The notes: generated by a model from the letters alone, not told the origin. A DNA stretch of 48,399 bases from an uncultured Neomegalonema sp. (GCA_937958625.1 CALGNO010000079.1:1-48399), one strand, 5' to 3'; shown: positions 34,417-43,493, counted from the first letter of the stretch. Made by a program: numbers and translations.

Positions 34417-34893
34417 ATGAAGACCCTGATTCTGATGCGACATGCGAAGTCCGACTGGTCCCAGCCGGGACAGCCCGACAAGGACCGGCCTCTGAACCCG
34501 AGGGGCCGCGCCGCCGCGCCGAAGATGGCCCGTTGGATGCGCGATACCGGGCGGTTGCCCGAGGCGGCGCTGGTTTCCGGGGCGGTGCGCACGCGCGAGA
34601 CGTGGGAGCTGCTTGGCTTTGCTTGCGAAGCGGCGTTCCGGGACGAGCTGTATCTGGCCGAGCCCGAGGTCATTCTCGCGGCGATTCAAGCGGCACCGGA
34701 TTGCGAGACGCTGTTGGTCCTTGGCCATAATCCGGGGCTGGAAACGGCGATGGCCCGCATGGGGGCAGAGGGGCATGTCAAAGCGCCGAGCGGGGCCACG
34801 GCTGTCTTTGCGCTGCCGATCGATAGCTGGGCGCAGGCCGCGTTCGACATTGGCGCGCGGCTGGCCTTTGCGACGCCGAAATCCCTGCCCTGA
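34417..34893 (+). CDS. sixA: SixA-type histidine phosphatase
   Basis: 158 residues. Histidine phosphatase superfamily: LILMRHAKSDW (catalytic RHG-type RHA), SGAVRTRETWELL and LVLGHNPGLE with the second His. Length and motifs match SixA phosphohistidine phosphatases, which act on phosphorelay or PTS histidines. It lies 14 bases after the Fe-S gene. Confidence 0.85.
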   Translation: MKTLILMRHAKSDWSQPGQPDKDRPLNPRGRAAAPKMARWMRDTGRLPEAALVSGAVRTRETWELLGFACEAAFRDELYLAEPEVILAAIQAAPDCETLLVLGHNPGLETAMARMGAEGHVKAPSGATAVFALPIDSWAQAAFDIGARLAFATPKSLP

Positions 34894-34921
34894 TCCCCCT
34901 TCAGTACCACCGAGGACCGCC

Positions 34922-35371
34922 ATGATCGACGCCATTGCCAAGCTGTTTCGGGGCGCTCCCGATCCCGGTTTCGACGCCATCGTAGACGAGCAGATCGCCC
35001 TCGCCGCCTTGCTGGTCGATGCCGCGCGTCAGGATGATGATTATTCCGACAACGAGCGCGCCGCCATCGATCACATCATCGCCCGCGAGCATGGTCTGGA
35101 TGAAGCGGCGGCCACGGCCCTGCGCGAAAAGGCCGAGGCGGCGCAGGCCGGGTCGGCGGGCCTGTTCCGCTTTACCCATGCCCTGAAAGAATCGACGCCG
35201 TTCGACGAGCGGGTCGGGATTATCGAAAACCTGTGGGAAGTCGTGCTGGCCGATGGCGCGCGGGACCACGGCGAGGATAACATGGTGCGCCGGGTCTGCG
35301 GCCTGCTCGGTGTGCCCGATCGCGACAGCGGGTTAGCGCGCCAGCGGGTCGAGGCGCGGATTCAGGAATAA
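34922..35371 (+). CDS. TerB-like (DjlA N-terminal type) protein
   Basis: 149 residues from ATG 34922, all helical. DEQIALAALLVDAARQDDDYSDNERAAIDHIIAREHGL and RVGIIENLWEVVLADGARDHGEDNMVRRVCGLLGV are the two acidic helical repeats of the TerB fold. The family is linked to tellurite resistance and membrane stress but often has no assigned role. It overlaps the convergent oxidoreductase gene by 10 bases. Confidence 0.85.
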   Translation: MIDAIAKLFRGAPDPGFDAIVDEQIALAALLVDAARQDDDYSDNERAAIDHIIAREHGLDEAAATALREKAEAAQAGSAGLFRFTHALKESTPFDERVGIIENLWEVVLADGARDHGEDNMVRRVCGLLGVPDRDSGLARQRVEARIQE

Positions 35372-36315
35372 AGCGCCTCAATCACCGCCGTGGTGCGTTT
35401 GGCGGCCTCGGGCGGGCACGGGTTCTCGCCCTCGCCGAGGAAATGGCTGACCACCCTTTCGATGAAGGGCTGGTGGACATGGGCCGGGTCCGGCAGGTCA
35501 TGCACGGTGTCTTCGCCGCCCCTGGTCACGATCACCGGCGTCGGGGCAAAGAATGACATGCTGGCATGGCCCTCGGTGCCAAAGACCGTGACGCTCTCGG
35601 CCTTGCGCCCGGTGGTATAGGCACAAAGACCGCTGGCGACCGCGCCTTCGAAATCGAGGGTATAGCTGACCAGATCCTCCGCCGGATAGTCCGGCGTCAA
35701 ATGGCGCACGGCCCCCGAAACGCTGCGCGCCGGGCCGAAGACGTAATCGAGCCAGTCGAGGGTATGGGCCTGCATATCGGTGAAGAATCCGCCGCCGCCC
35801 ACCGCGGGGTCGAGCTTCCATGACTGGTCCGGGCGGTCCTCCAGCCGCGTGAAATGTTCAACGCGGATACAGCGCGGGGTGCCGATGGTGCCGTCCTGCA
35901 CCACCTCGCGCAGTTTCTCGAACCGGGGCAGGGCGCGGCGGTAATAGGCGATGGTGAGGGGTCGGCCCGCTGCCTCGGCGGCGGCGCTCATCGCATCGCA
36001 TTCGGCGGTATTCAGCGCCATCGGCTTTTCCACCATGACCGCCTTCCCGGCCTTTAGCGCCCGAATGGCCAGTTCCGCATGGCTGTCCGGCGGTGTCGCG
36101 ATATAGACCGCATCGACCGCGCTGTCGTCGATCAGCGCCCCGGCATCATCATAGGCCCGCGCGATGCCGTGGCGGGCGGCATAATCCTCGGCCTTGGCCC
36201 GGTTGCGCCGCATACAGGCCACGACCGAAGAGCGCGCCGCCTTTTGCAAGCCCGGTCCGCTTTTGACCTCGGTCACGTCGCCGCAACCGAGAATGCCCCA
36301 CCGGATTGCCGCCAT
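35362..36315 (-). CDS. Gfo/Idh/MocA family oxidoreductase
   Basis: 317 residues. Rossmann start IRWGILGCGDVTEVKSGPGLQ, then DAVYIATPPDSHAELAIRALKAGKAVMVEKPMALN with the EKP motif, and GGGFFTDMQAHTLDWLDYVFG holding the usual catalytic Asp/His. NAD(P)-dependent sugar or cyclitol dehydrogenase activity is likely; substrate unknown. The start overlaps the upstream PNPOx-like stop (TGATG). Confidence 0.9.
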   Translation of the reverse strand: MAAIRWGILGCGDVTEVKSGPGLQKAARSSVVACMRRNRAKAEDYAARHGIARAYDDAGALIDDSAVDAVYIATPPDSHAELAIRALKAGKAVMVEKPMALNTAECDAMSAAAEAAGRPLTIAYYRRALPRFEKLREVVQDGTIGTPRCIRVEHFTRLEDRPDQSWKLDPAVGGGGFFTDMQAHTLDWLDYVFGPARSVSGAVRHLTPDYPAEDLVSYTLDFEGAVASGLCAYTTGRKAESVTVFGTEGHASMSFFAPTPVIVTRGGEDTVHDLPDPAHVHQPFIERVVSHFLGEGENPCPPEAAKRTTAVIEALYS

Positions 36316-36899
36316 CAGAGCAACTCCGCAATCGGTGGAATTTCTTTCCAGGCGGGGGTCGGCTGGTCCGTGCCGTCCTGCGGGATATGCCGCGACGGTT
36401 CCACCATCTGCATGTGCGGGACATAGCGGGGGCAGTTGGGGAAGACGTGGGTGACGGCGACCTCGACGATGCGTTTCGCACCGGGATAGCTGTCCAGCGC
36501 CTCGTGCTCGTCATGGACTGTGGCCTTGCCGGAGACGCGCACGCGCAGATAGAGCGCGCCTTTGCCCTCTTCAGCGCCGAACTTCATGAACAGCAGGCCG
36601 ACATTGGGGTTCTCGGTGATATTGCCGAGGGATTTATACATCCGGTTGCCGTCGTAATCGGGAAAGATGATCCGATCCGGCGCAACCACACGCACGAAAC
36701 CGGGTTCTCCGCCCTTGAAGGAACAATCGGTGTTTTCACCCGCCGATGTGGCGAGAAAGAAGAATGGCAGGCTTTCGATGAATTCCTTGAATTCGTCGCT
36801 GACCGTTGGGGCCTCGACCAGATCAATGATCTTGTCGGCGACCGCGCGGCCCCCGTACTTGTCTTGCAAGGCACGGTTGCCCTCGTGAAACATGGCCAT
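36315..36899 (-). CDS. Pyridoxamine 5'-phosphate oxidase-like flavin/PLP-split-barrel protein
   Basis: 194 residues from ATG 36899, five bases after GGAGGA. Split-barrel features: FFFLATSAGENTDCSFKGGEPGFVRVVAPDRIIFPDYDGNRMYKSLGNITENPNVGLLFM. It probably binds FMN or F420-like flavin; a metabolic role is not assigned. It heads a two-gene unit with the Gfo/Idh/MocA oxidoreductase. Confidence 0.85.
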   Translation of the reverse strand: MAMFHEGNRALQDKYGGRAVADKIIDLVEAPTVSDEFKEFIESLPFFFLATSAGENTDCSFKGGEPGFVRVVAPDRIIFPDYDGNRMYKSLGNITENPNVGLLFMKFGAEEGKGALYLRVRVSGKATVHDEHEALDSYPGAKRIVEVAVTHVFPNCPRYVPHMQMVEPSRHIPQDGTDQPTPAWKEIPPIAELL

Positions 36900-37056
36900 G
36901 ATCGTCCTCCCTGATTTTTGCAGCGAGCCTAGCCCACACCGTCCCGAGGAACCAGCCGCCAAGATTCATCGGCTTGGTTGTGACTGTCATCACGGCCAGT
37001 ACCCGCGATTCGCGAGACAATGAGCCTCGTTAACCGCGATAAGTGTTGGTGTTGCC

Positions 37057-37344
37057 ATGATTGAGTTTATTGCCGGACTGACGGTTTTCGATGCATTCGG
37101 ATTGCTCGGTTTCGCCGTCTATCTGAGCGCGTTCGGCGCATTGCAATTCGAGTGGCTCGACGGGAATGGCCGGACCTATGCCTGGGCCAATATCTTCGCG
37201 GCGAGCTTTGTTCTGGTCAGTCTGGTCGAGGCGTTCAACCTCGCCTCGGCCCTGATCCAGATCAGTTGGATCATCGTCGGCTATGTCGGCATCGTCCGCC
37301 GCCGGGGGCGCGAAGACATGGTCGGGCGCAGCGTTCCGGCCTGA
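37057..37344 (+). CDS. CBU_0592-like small membrane protein
   Basis: 95 residues, three hydrophobic segments (FGLLGFAVYLSAFGAL, WANIFAASFVLVSLV, LIQISWIIVGYVGIV). The pattern N..AASFVLVSLVEAFNLAS..IQISW matches the CBU_0592 family of small membrane proteins, of unknown function. Confidence 0.75.
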   Translation: MIEFIAGLTVFDAFGLLGFAVYLSAFGALQFEWLDGNGRTYAWANIFAASFVLVSLVEAFNLASALIQISWIIVGYVGIVRRRGREDMVGRSVPA

Positions 37345-37354
37345 AGGACCGCCA

Positions 37355-37385
37355 GAAAAAAGGCCCCGCCAGGGGCAGGGCCTTT
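37355..37385. terminator. Bidirectional terminator between convergent genes
   Basis: AAAGGCCC (37359-37366) pairs with GGGCCTTT (37378-37385) around a GC-rich loop; A-run on the left gives a T-run for the minus strand, TTT on the right for the plus. Confidence 0.75.
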
Positions 37386-37410
37386 CAATCGGTTCAAACG
37401 GACAGGGCCA

Positions 37411-39303
37411 TCACGATTCGAGCGCGCCGACGCCTTCGAGCAGCTCCATGATCCCGTCGCGTGCACCTTCGGCGGCATAGATCGCGTCCTCGCCCCAGGC
37501 ATTGTCGAGCATCCCGCTGGGCACGTCATTGGCCTGGGTCACCTGACCGACGCTTTCGCCGCTGGCATCCTCGACCCGCCAGACGATCTCGATCCGGTCG
37601 GAATTCGCGCCGGGGGTCTTCGAGACCTGCGCCATCAGGAACAGCGCACCGGGTTCAGGCGTGGTCGACAGACGCGCGCCGGACTGGGCCAGCAGCTTGC
37701 CGACCTCGCGGCTGAGCGCGACATCGCCATCGCCGGGGGCACCGTTCACGCCGCGAAAGACAAGGGGACGGGGGCCGGAGGCGACGACGGTCGGGGCCTG
37801 TACCGGCTGCGAGTTGTTCGCGGCGCGCAGGGTGTCGAAGCTTGGCGGCGGGGCCACCTGACGCGGGGCCTCGGCAGTGATCCGGGGCGAGAGCGGGGCG
37901 ACTTCGATCGCTTGCGGCGCGCGCAGGGGAGCGGGGGCGCTGGCGATGCGGGTCGGCTGAGTCTGGACCAGGGGCGCGGCAACCGGGGCCGTGCGGATCG
38001 GCTCGCGCTGAACCGGCGACATCGAGACAGGAGCGGTGCGAACCGGCTCGGCTGCCATCATGATCGGCTGGCTCTGGATGCGGGGCGAGACGCGCGGCAT
38101 CGGGGCCGCGTTCAGGCTGCCGCCCTGGGGAATGACATAGGTGGTCGTCATCGGAGCCGGCGCGGCGGGCTGTGCGCCGTTGATGATGAAGCTCTGGGTC
38201 TCGCCATAGGCGGGCACGTTGCTGGCGGCGAGCAGCGCGCTGCGGCGCACATCGCTATCCCCGGCGACGCGTGTACCGATGCGGCGGCCCATATCCTGAA
38301 GCGATGCCGTATCGGTCTGTTGCCAGTCGGCGATGCGCTCTTGCTCGCCAAAGACGCCGACGACGGTATTGGAGGCGTCATAGAGACGCCACTGCACCCC
38401 TGCCGAACCATCCGCATTGCGGGTCGCCCGGGCGCGCAGGTCGAAGGAGACGGTCGCGCCCTGGGCGGTGGCGCGGTCGACGGGTCTGCCGAGGGAATTG
38501 GCCACGGCATCGGCCAGCGTGGCCGAGCTGGTCCCCGGTGCGCCGATGATCGGGTGCACGTTCACGACCGCCCCGTTGGGCAGGCGCGCGCTCCGCACCG
38601 TAATCGGCGAGGCGGGCGGCGCGACGGCGCTGGTCGGTTCATAGGTCGGCATCGCCGGGGGGGCGGCGATGGTATAGCTGTCGACCGAGGCCGAATCGTA
38701 AGACTGATAGGACGGGGCCGACCCCGTCGACGGGCTGTAGGCCATGCCATCGGTCTCGGCCAGATCATAGGCGGTTGCCATCTGATCATCCTGGCCGATA
38801 CCGGCAAAGGCGGTGCCGGTATCGAGGGGCTGATAGGTCGGGGTGGCGCCCTGGGGGGCAGTATCGAGCGGCGGTGCGCTGAAACCGGCGGTCTCGACGC
38901 CGCCGGTCGGGGCCTCGATTGCCTCGAATTCCAGCGGTGAGAAGGCGGTTTCGGCACCGGAGGCACCGGGCACCGGAAGGGCTGTGCTGCCATTACCCAG
39001 CGCGGTATTGAGCGTTCTGGGGGCCTCACCGGCAATCCGGCTCGGGGCCTCCGGCATACCGGTGCGATCCTCGACCGGCGCCTTCAGCTTGGCAAAGGCG
39101 TCATCGGGGGGTGGCAACCGGGTCAGCTCACCCGGACCGGTCACGCTTGGCGGTTTCGAGCCGAGATCAAATCCGCCGAGATTGTTGGGCGCGTCGGGCA
39201 GCTTGCTGGCAAAGTCACAGCCTGCGAGTGCTCCGACCATGATCGGCAAAGCGATGAAGCGCGCGAGCGCGGTGGAGGATTTGGTCTGCTTGAAAACGGT
39301 CAT
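37411..39303 (-). CDS. Large Pro/Ala-rich lipoprotein with a duplicated C-terminal-type domain
   Basis: 630 residues from ATG 39303. Lipobox LAGC (Cys ~29). Long low-complexity Pro/Ala/Thr linkers (~30-290 and ~415-525) separate two globular segments, about residues 290-410 and 530-630. Both share the plan: Gly-Ala-Pro-Gly turn, a helix, an outer strand, then a (V/G)W.(V/L)(E/Y)DAS...VG strand pair and a helix, e.g. VQWRLYDASNTVVGVFGE and IEIVWRVEDASGESVGQV, so an internal duplication is likely. I do not recognise the family. A periplasmic or outer-membrane role is inference. Confidence 0.75.
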   Translation of the reverse strand: MTVFKQTKSSTALARFIALPIMVGALAGCDFASKLPDAPNNLGGFDLGSKPPSVTGPGELTRLPPPDDAFAKLKAPVEDRTGMPEAPSRIAGEAPRTLNTALGNGSTALPVPGASGAETAFSPLEFEAIEAPTGGVETAGFSAPPLDTAPQGATPTYQPLDTGTAFAGIGQDDQMATAYDLAETDGMAYSPSTGSAPSYQSYDSASVDSYTIAAPPAMPTYEPTSAVAPPASPITVRSARLPNGAVVNVHPIIGAPGTSSATLADAVANSLGRPVDRATAQGATVSFDLRARATRNADGSAGVQWRLYDASNTVVGVFGEQERIADWQQTDTASLQDMGRRIGTRVAGDSDVRRSALLAASNVPAYGETQSFIINGAQPAAPAPMTTTYVIPQGGSLNAAPMPRVSPRIQSQPIMMAAEPVRTAPVSMSPVQREPIRTAPVAAPLVQTQPTRIASAPAPLRAPQAIEVAPLSPRITAEAPRQVAPPPSFDTLRAANNSQPVQAPTVVASGPRPLVFRGVNGAPGDGDVALSREVGKLLAQSGARLSTTPEPGALFLMAQVSKTPGANSDRIEIVWRVEDASGESVGQVTQANDVPSGMLDNAWGEDAIYAAEGARDGIMELLEGVGALES

Positions 39304-39317
39304 TGGATCACCAGCGG

Positions 39318-40481
39318 CTATGTCACGACAAGGTCGAGGGGGGCACGCGAGAGGCTTTCCGAACCGTTTTGAGTGACGAGCGAGGTCCGACCGAGGCACT
39401 GGGCCGTGCCGGTCTCGCTGTCCATCAGGATCATATGCAGGAAAAATGTCATATGCGGTTCGATGATTGTCTCTGCGCCTTCGTAAAACATGTGCGAGTC
39501 CATCCAGCAGGGAGTGAACCGCGACCCGACGCTATATCCGCAAGCGTTAAGACGGTGTTGCCGTAAACCATGTTGGTCGAGAATTCTGACATGCTCGTCA
39601 AACACATCGCCCATTGAATTCCCTGGCTTTAATGCGGATTCGCAGGCTTTCAGCGCCTCGATTGCCGCCGCGCGCATCGCGATATGCTGCGGTTTGGGTT
39701 TACCAAGAATCAGCGTATTCATCATCGGTGCATGGTATCGCCGCCATGCGCCGGACCATTCCAGCGTCAGTTGATCGACCGATTCGAGGGTGCGCCGCCC
39801 GGAGAAATATCGGCAGAGCAGCGCCCCCTCGCCGGAGCCGCAGATGAACTCGTTTCCGGCATAGTCGCCGCCGCGGGCAAAAATCTCTCCCTGCATCGCC
39901 GCCAGCACCGCGCCATCGCTGACACCGGGCCGCGCCATCGCGATTCCGGCCTCCAGCGCCGCATCGGACATCTCCGCCGCCTTGCGGACGCAGGCGATTT
40001 CGGCCTCGGACTTGATCAGCCGCAGATCGCCGACGAGGGACGACGCATCAATCAGGGCCGGGGGCGAGTCCTGCGCTGTGGTCAGGGCAGCCTCGACCAT
40101 GCGCCAGTTCTTTGCCGTCAGACCCTGGGTATCGAATTCCACGCCCAAGCGTGCGTTGGTATAAAGCGCAAGCTCTTGCAGGAGAGCGCGCAGGTCTTCG
40201 GCCCCGTTGGCATCCTGAGCGTCCTTCCAGATACGGATATCGCCCACCGTCGAGGTCAATTGCGCCTGACGCAGATCAGCGGAGCGGGTCAGCAGGACCG
40301 GCTCGCCCTCCATTGGCAGAACCATGCATTGGAAAAAGCAGAATCCGAACGTGTCATAGCCGGTGAGCCAGTAATGGCTCTCGGGCGCGAAAAGCAGCAT
40401 CGCATCCAGATCGCGCGCTTTCATGGCGGCGCGGGTGCGGGCAAGGCGGTTGGCGTATTCGGCATCGGTAAAGTGCGGCAT
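39318..40481 (-). CDS. M24-family (creatinase/ectoine hydrolase-like) protein with altered metal ligands
   Basis: 387 residues. The N-terminal creatinase domain and C-terminal pita-bread fold are recognisable (LRLIKSEAEIACVRKAAEMSDAALEAG). Positions that bind two metals in aminopeptidase P are changed: the first Asp is Glu (LTLEWSG), the second is in AWRRYHAPMMNT without Asp, and the GHG His is Tyr (ACGYSVG). This matches the metal-independent, creatinase or DoeA/EutD-like branch, which hydrolyses small amidine or amide solutes such as ectoine. Substrate not established; no ectoine genes adjoin it. Confidence 0.85.
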   Translation of the reverse strand: MPHFTDAEYANRLARTRAAMKARDLDAMLLFAPESHYWLTGYDTFGFCFFQCMVLPMEGEPVLLTRSADLRQAQLTSTVGDIRIWKDAQDANGAEDLRALLQELALYTNARLGVEFDTQGLTAKNWRMVEAALTTAQDSPPALIDASSLVGDLRLIKSEAEIACVRKAAEMSDAALEAGIAMARPGVSDGAVLAAMQGEIFARGGDYAGNEFICGSGEGALLCRYFSGRRTLESVDQLTLEWSGAWRRYHAPMMNTLILGKPKPQHIAMRAAAIEALKACESALKPGNSMGDVFDEHVRILDQHGLRQHRLNACGYSVGSRFTPCWMDSHMFYEGAETIIEPHMTFFLHMILMDSETGTAQCLGRTSLVTQNGSESLSRAPLDLVVT

Positions 40482-40558
40482 CGGTCTGCTCCCGTTTCAT
40501 GGCGGGGGCAGAGTGTCAGTGCCGGGGTCGGCTGGAAAGAGGTTTGAGAGGGCGTTCG

Positions 40559-41395
40559 CTATCTCAATGCAATCGCCGATAATCCGCGCCCGTAATCGCC
40601 CTCGGCCCGGTGCAGGGCGCGGCGGTTGGAGAAGAACATGCGCTCTTCGTCATAGGTGCAATACGCTGGCAGGGCGGCATCTTTTACTCCGCAGGCCGTG
40701 AGGCGGGCGGCGCAATACCCCGGCAGGTCAAAGCGGAACTTGCCGTCCTCCTCCGGGTCCGGGCGAAAGAACCGGCCATTACCGCCATCGGCTTCTTTAA
40801 AGCGGTCGCGATAGGCTTCATCGACCTGATAGCTTGCCTGAGAGATGCACGGCCCGATGGCCGCGACGATGCGCTGGCGCTCTGCGCCCATGGCCACCAT
40901 CGCCTCGACGGTCGCCTCCAGAACACCGCCCAGCGCCCCTTTCCACCCCGCATGGGCCGCGCCGATAATGCCGGTGCCGGGTTCGGTAAAGAGGACCGGC
41001 GCGCAATCGGCGGTGAGGATGCCGAGCGCAATGCCGGGGGTGCGGGTGACCATGGCGTCGGCCTTGGGCGGTTTTCCCGGTCGCCACGGCGGCATGATTC
41101 TGGTCGCGCCGTCGGACGGAAAACCGGCATCCACTTTTGCTGACGGCGCTTCGACGACAACCACATCCGCCGAATGGTGTTGATAGCAGGAAACGAGGCT
41201 CTCGCGCTTGACCTTCATTGCCTTTGCCGCGCGCGCTCGGTTTTCGGCGACGTTCTCGCGCGGGTCATCGGTGGCCCCGCGTCCGCATTGCAACGAGGCA
41301 TAGATGCCCTCGGACACCCCGCCCTCGCGGGTGAAAAAGCCGTGGCGGATGCTGTCGATCTCCGACAGGCGGGGGGCGTGGATGAGGTGGGTCAT
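40559..41395 (-). CDS. pgeF: Peptidoglycan editing factor PgeF (multicopper laccase-domain fold)
   Basis: 278 residues. Family landmarks: RHGFFTREGGVSEGIYASLQCG, CYQHHSADVVVV, GILTADCAPVLF, GAAHAGWKGALGGVLEATV and AAIGPCISQASYQVD, with the zinc-binding His-Cys-His set intact. PgeF removes L-Ser misincorporated at the first position of muropeptides; the fold also shows purine nucleosidase activities. Downstream of the MidA-like gene and a structured intergenic region. Confidence 0.9.
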   Translation of the reverse strand: MTHLIHAPRLSEIDSIRHGFFTREGGVSEGIYASLQCGRGATDDPRENVAENRARAAKAMKVKRESLVSCYQHHSADVVVVEAPSAKVDAGFPSDGATRIMPPWRPGKPPKADAMVTRTPGIALGILTADCAPVLFTEPGTGIIGAAHAGWKGALGGVLEATVEAMVAMGAERQRIVAAIGPCISQASYQVDEAYRDRFKEADGGNGRFFRPDPEEDGKFRFDLPGYCAARLTACGVKDAALPAYCTYDEERMFFSNRRALHRAEGDYGRGLSAIALR

Positions 41396-41422
41396 GGCAT
41401 GATCTTTCTAAACGACTTGCGT

Positions 41423-41512
41423 GTTGAGACGCGCCGTTCCGAGGGGTGGCGCAGAGCGCCGCCCCGTGGGGGCGGAACGGCGCTTGTCACCGCTGCGCGG
41501 CGACCTCTCAAC
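41423..41512. repeat. Clover-like cruciform element between MidA-type gene and pgeF
   Basis: A branched set of perfect stems: outer GTTGAGA (41423-41429) / TCTCAAC (41506-41512); GCGCCGTTCCG (41431-41441) / CGGAACGGCGC (41473-41483) enclosing GGGG-t-GGCGC / GCGCC-g-CCCC (41443-41465); and GTCACCGC (41486-41493) / GCGGCGAC (41497-41504, one A-C mismatch). Could be a repeated DNA element or a structured RNA in the operon leader of pgeF. Confidence 0.6.
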
Positions 41513-41528
41513 TCAGAGCGGATAACAA

Positions 41529-42602
41529 TCACGCCCCCAACTCCTCACTGAATCCCGGCGGCGGGATGTCGTCGCCTGATAGGGCCAGTGCCTTGAACAG
41601 TGTGCCCATCTGCTCTGGCTCCGTCAGGCGATCGAGCGCCGCCGTTATCTCGTCTTCGCGCTCGGGTGCGGCCTTGGCCAGCATCGCGGCGCGGAGGCGG
41701 ATGCCGAGCCAGTCGAGCAACGCGCCTTGGCTGCGCACGCTCCAGCCGGTCGCCCCCGCCTCTTCGGACACCCGCGACAGGGTGCGGAAATCCACATGGG
41801 CGGTCAGGTCAGCCTCTCCTGGCTGCGCCAATACATCGGCATAGGCGTGGTCCTTCACCGCTTGCAGGGTGTCGCCGCGCGGGGCGTTCGTGTCGTGGCC
41901 ATAGTCGATGATCAGCGCCGCGCCGCCCTCCCGCGCCAGCCGCGCGCCGATCTCGGCGGCGATCGTGCGTCCGGCGGGGCAGGTCTCGACCACCGTGCCA
42001 TCCTCGGCGTGGTCGGGCAGAGGTTCGTCGCCGATGGCGGGGGAGAGGCCAAGGGTCAGCGCGCCGTCCTCGACGCCCACCATGCGCTCGTGCAGCGCCC
42101 CGGAACGGATCTCGAATTGGCGGATCGGCAGGGCGTCGAAAAACTCGTTGGCCACGGCAAACAGCGGCATGGCGGGCACCTCCTCCAGCCTGTCAGCCCA
42201 TTTCGGCTGATATTTGCCCAGCGCCTCCCACTGTTTCTTGCGCAGGGCGGGGGAGGTCTCGACCAGCCATAGCTCGGCGGCCTCGACGAATCCCGGCACC
42301 CGCGCCGCCGCGCGCAGGGCATCGGCCATCAGCGTTCCGCGTCCCGGCCCCAGCTCGACCAGGGCAAAGGGCGCGGGCGATCCTCGGTCGGTCCATGCCT
42401 GCGCCAGCCACAAGCCGATCAGCTCGCCGAACATTTGGGAAATTTCCGGCGCAGTGGTGAAGTCGCCACCCCGGCCCAGCGGGTCGCGGCTGTGGTAATA
42501 GCCATGCTCGGGATGGGCGAGGCAGAGCGCCATGTATTCGGCCACCGGCATCGGCCCCTCGGCCTCGATACGGCGGCGGATAATGGCCTCCAGCGGCGTC
42601 AC
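41529..42602 (-). CDS. MidA/NDUFAF7-like class I SAM-dependent methyltransferase
   Basis: 357 residues from GTG 42602, overlapping the lgt stop (GTGA). Family motifs: GPMPVAEYMALCLAHPEHGYYHSRDPLGRGGDFTTAPEISQMFGELIGLW, LVELGPGRGTLMADALRA and ALIIDYGHD. Mitochondrial relatives dimethylate an Arg of complex I subunit NDUFS2; the bacterial role may be similar. Translationally coupled to lgt. Confidence 0.9.
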   Translation of the reverse strand: MTPLEAIIRRRIEAEGPMPVAEYMALCLAHPEHGYYHSRDPLGRGGDFTTAPEISQMFGELIGLWLAQAWTDRGSPAPFALVELGPGRGTLMADALRAAARVPGFVEAAELWLVETSPALRKKQWEALGKYQPKWADRLEEVPAMPLFAVANEFFDALPIRQFEIRSGALHERMVGVEDGALTLGLSPAIGDEPLPDHAEDGTVVETCPAGRTIAAEIGARLAREGGAALIIDYGHDTNAPRGDTLQAVKDHAYADVLAQPGEADLTAHVDFRTLSRVSEEAGATGWSVRSQGALLDWLGIRLRAAMLAKAAPEREDEITAALDRLTEPEQMGTLFKALALSGDDIPPPGFSEELGA

Positions 42603-43444
42603 GGCTTGCCGCGCGTCAGGGCATAGCCCGCCAGCAGCAGCCCGCCGATAATCATCGGCAGCGACAGCACTTGCCCCATTTGCAGGCAAAGCGGCGTCAC
42701 GCATTCAAGGCCCGGATTCGGATCGCGCCAATACTCGACCACAAAGCGCGCGGTGCCATAGCCGAGCAGGAACACCCCGGCCACCAGGCCGGGGCGCTTC
42801 AGCCCGCCGCCAAAGGACAGCGCCAGCAACACGATCAGCAGCAGCAATCCCTCGGTCGCGGCCTCGTAAAGCTGGCTGGGATGGCGCGGCACGGTCAGGT
42901 TCGACCAGTCCCGCGCGCCGGTCTGCGGGTCCGGCAGCGGAAAGCGCACGGCCCAGGGCACGTCGCCGGGCTTACCCCACAACTCGCCATTGATGAAATT
43001 CGCCAGCCGCCCGAACAGCAGGCCAAAGGGCACCCCGGCGGCAATGGAATCGGCGGTGGACAGCACCGGCGCCTTGTTCAGCCAGCAGAACAGCAGCGCC
43101 CCGACCACGACCCCCAGCAAACCGCCATGGAAGGCCATGCCGCCCTGCCATGTCTTCAGGATCGCCGACGGATTGGCCGAATAATAATCCCAGTTATAGA
43201 ACAGCACGAAGCCCAGCCGCCCGCCGATGATGACGCCCAGCGTCAGCATGAACAGCAGCGTCTCGGCCTTTTCCGGCGCATAGGGCGGGGTATTCCCGGC
43301 CCAGAGATGGGGCCGCGCCGTCAGCACCATCGCCAACCGCCACGCGAGCAACAGCCCGGCAATATAGGCCAGCGCATACCAGCGAATGCCGAACCCGTTC
43401 CATTCCAGACCGAAGACGAAGGGGGAGATGTCAGGAAAGGTCAT
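42599..43444 (-). CDS. lgt: Prolipoprotein diacylglyceryl transferase Lgt
   Basis: 281 residues, seven or so transmembrane helices. Signature elements present: YALAYIAGLLLAW, GGRLGFVLFYNWDYY, GGMAFHGGLLG and FGRLANFINGELWGK. It adds diacylglycerol to the lipobox Cys of prolipoproteins at the inner membrane; several lipoproteins in this window would be substrates. First gene of the lgt/MidA-type pair. Confidence 0.95.
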   Translation of the reverse strand: MTFPDISPFVFGLEWNGFGIRWYALAYIAGLLLAWRLAMVLTARPHLWAGNTPPYAPEKAETLLFMLTLGVIIGGRLGFVLFYNWDYYSANPSAILKTWQGGMAFHGGLLGVVVGALLFCWLNKAPVLSTADSIAAGVPFGLLFGRLANFINGELWGKPGDVPWAVRFPLPDPQTGARDWSNLTVPRHPSQLYEAATEGLLLLIVLLALSFGGGLKRPGLVAGVFLLGYGTARFVVEYWRDPNPGLECVTPLCLQMGQVLSLPMIIGGLLLAGYALTRGKP

Positions 43445-43493
43445 GGGCGGCTCCGGTTTGCCGCGCGACTAAGACTACGCGGCGGGCGCGAGG

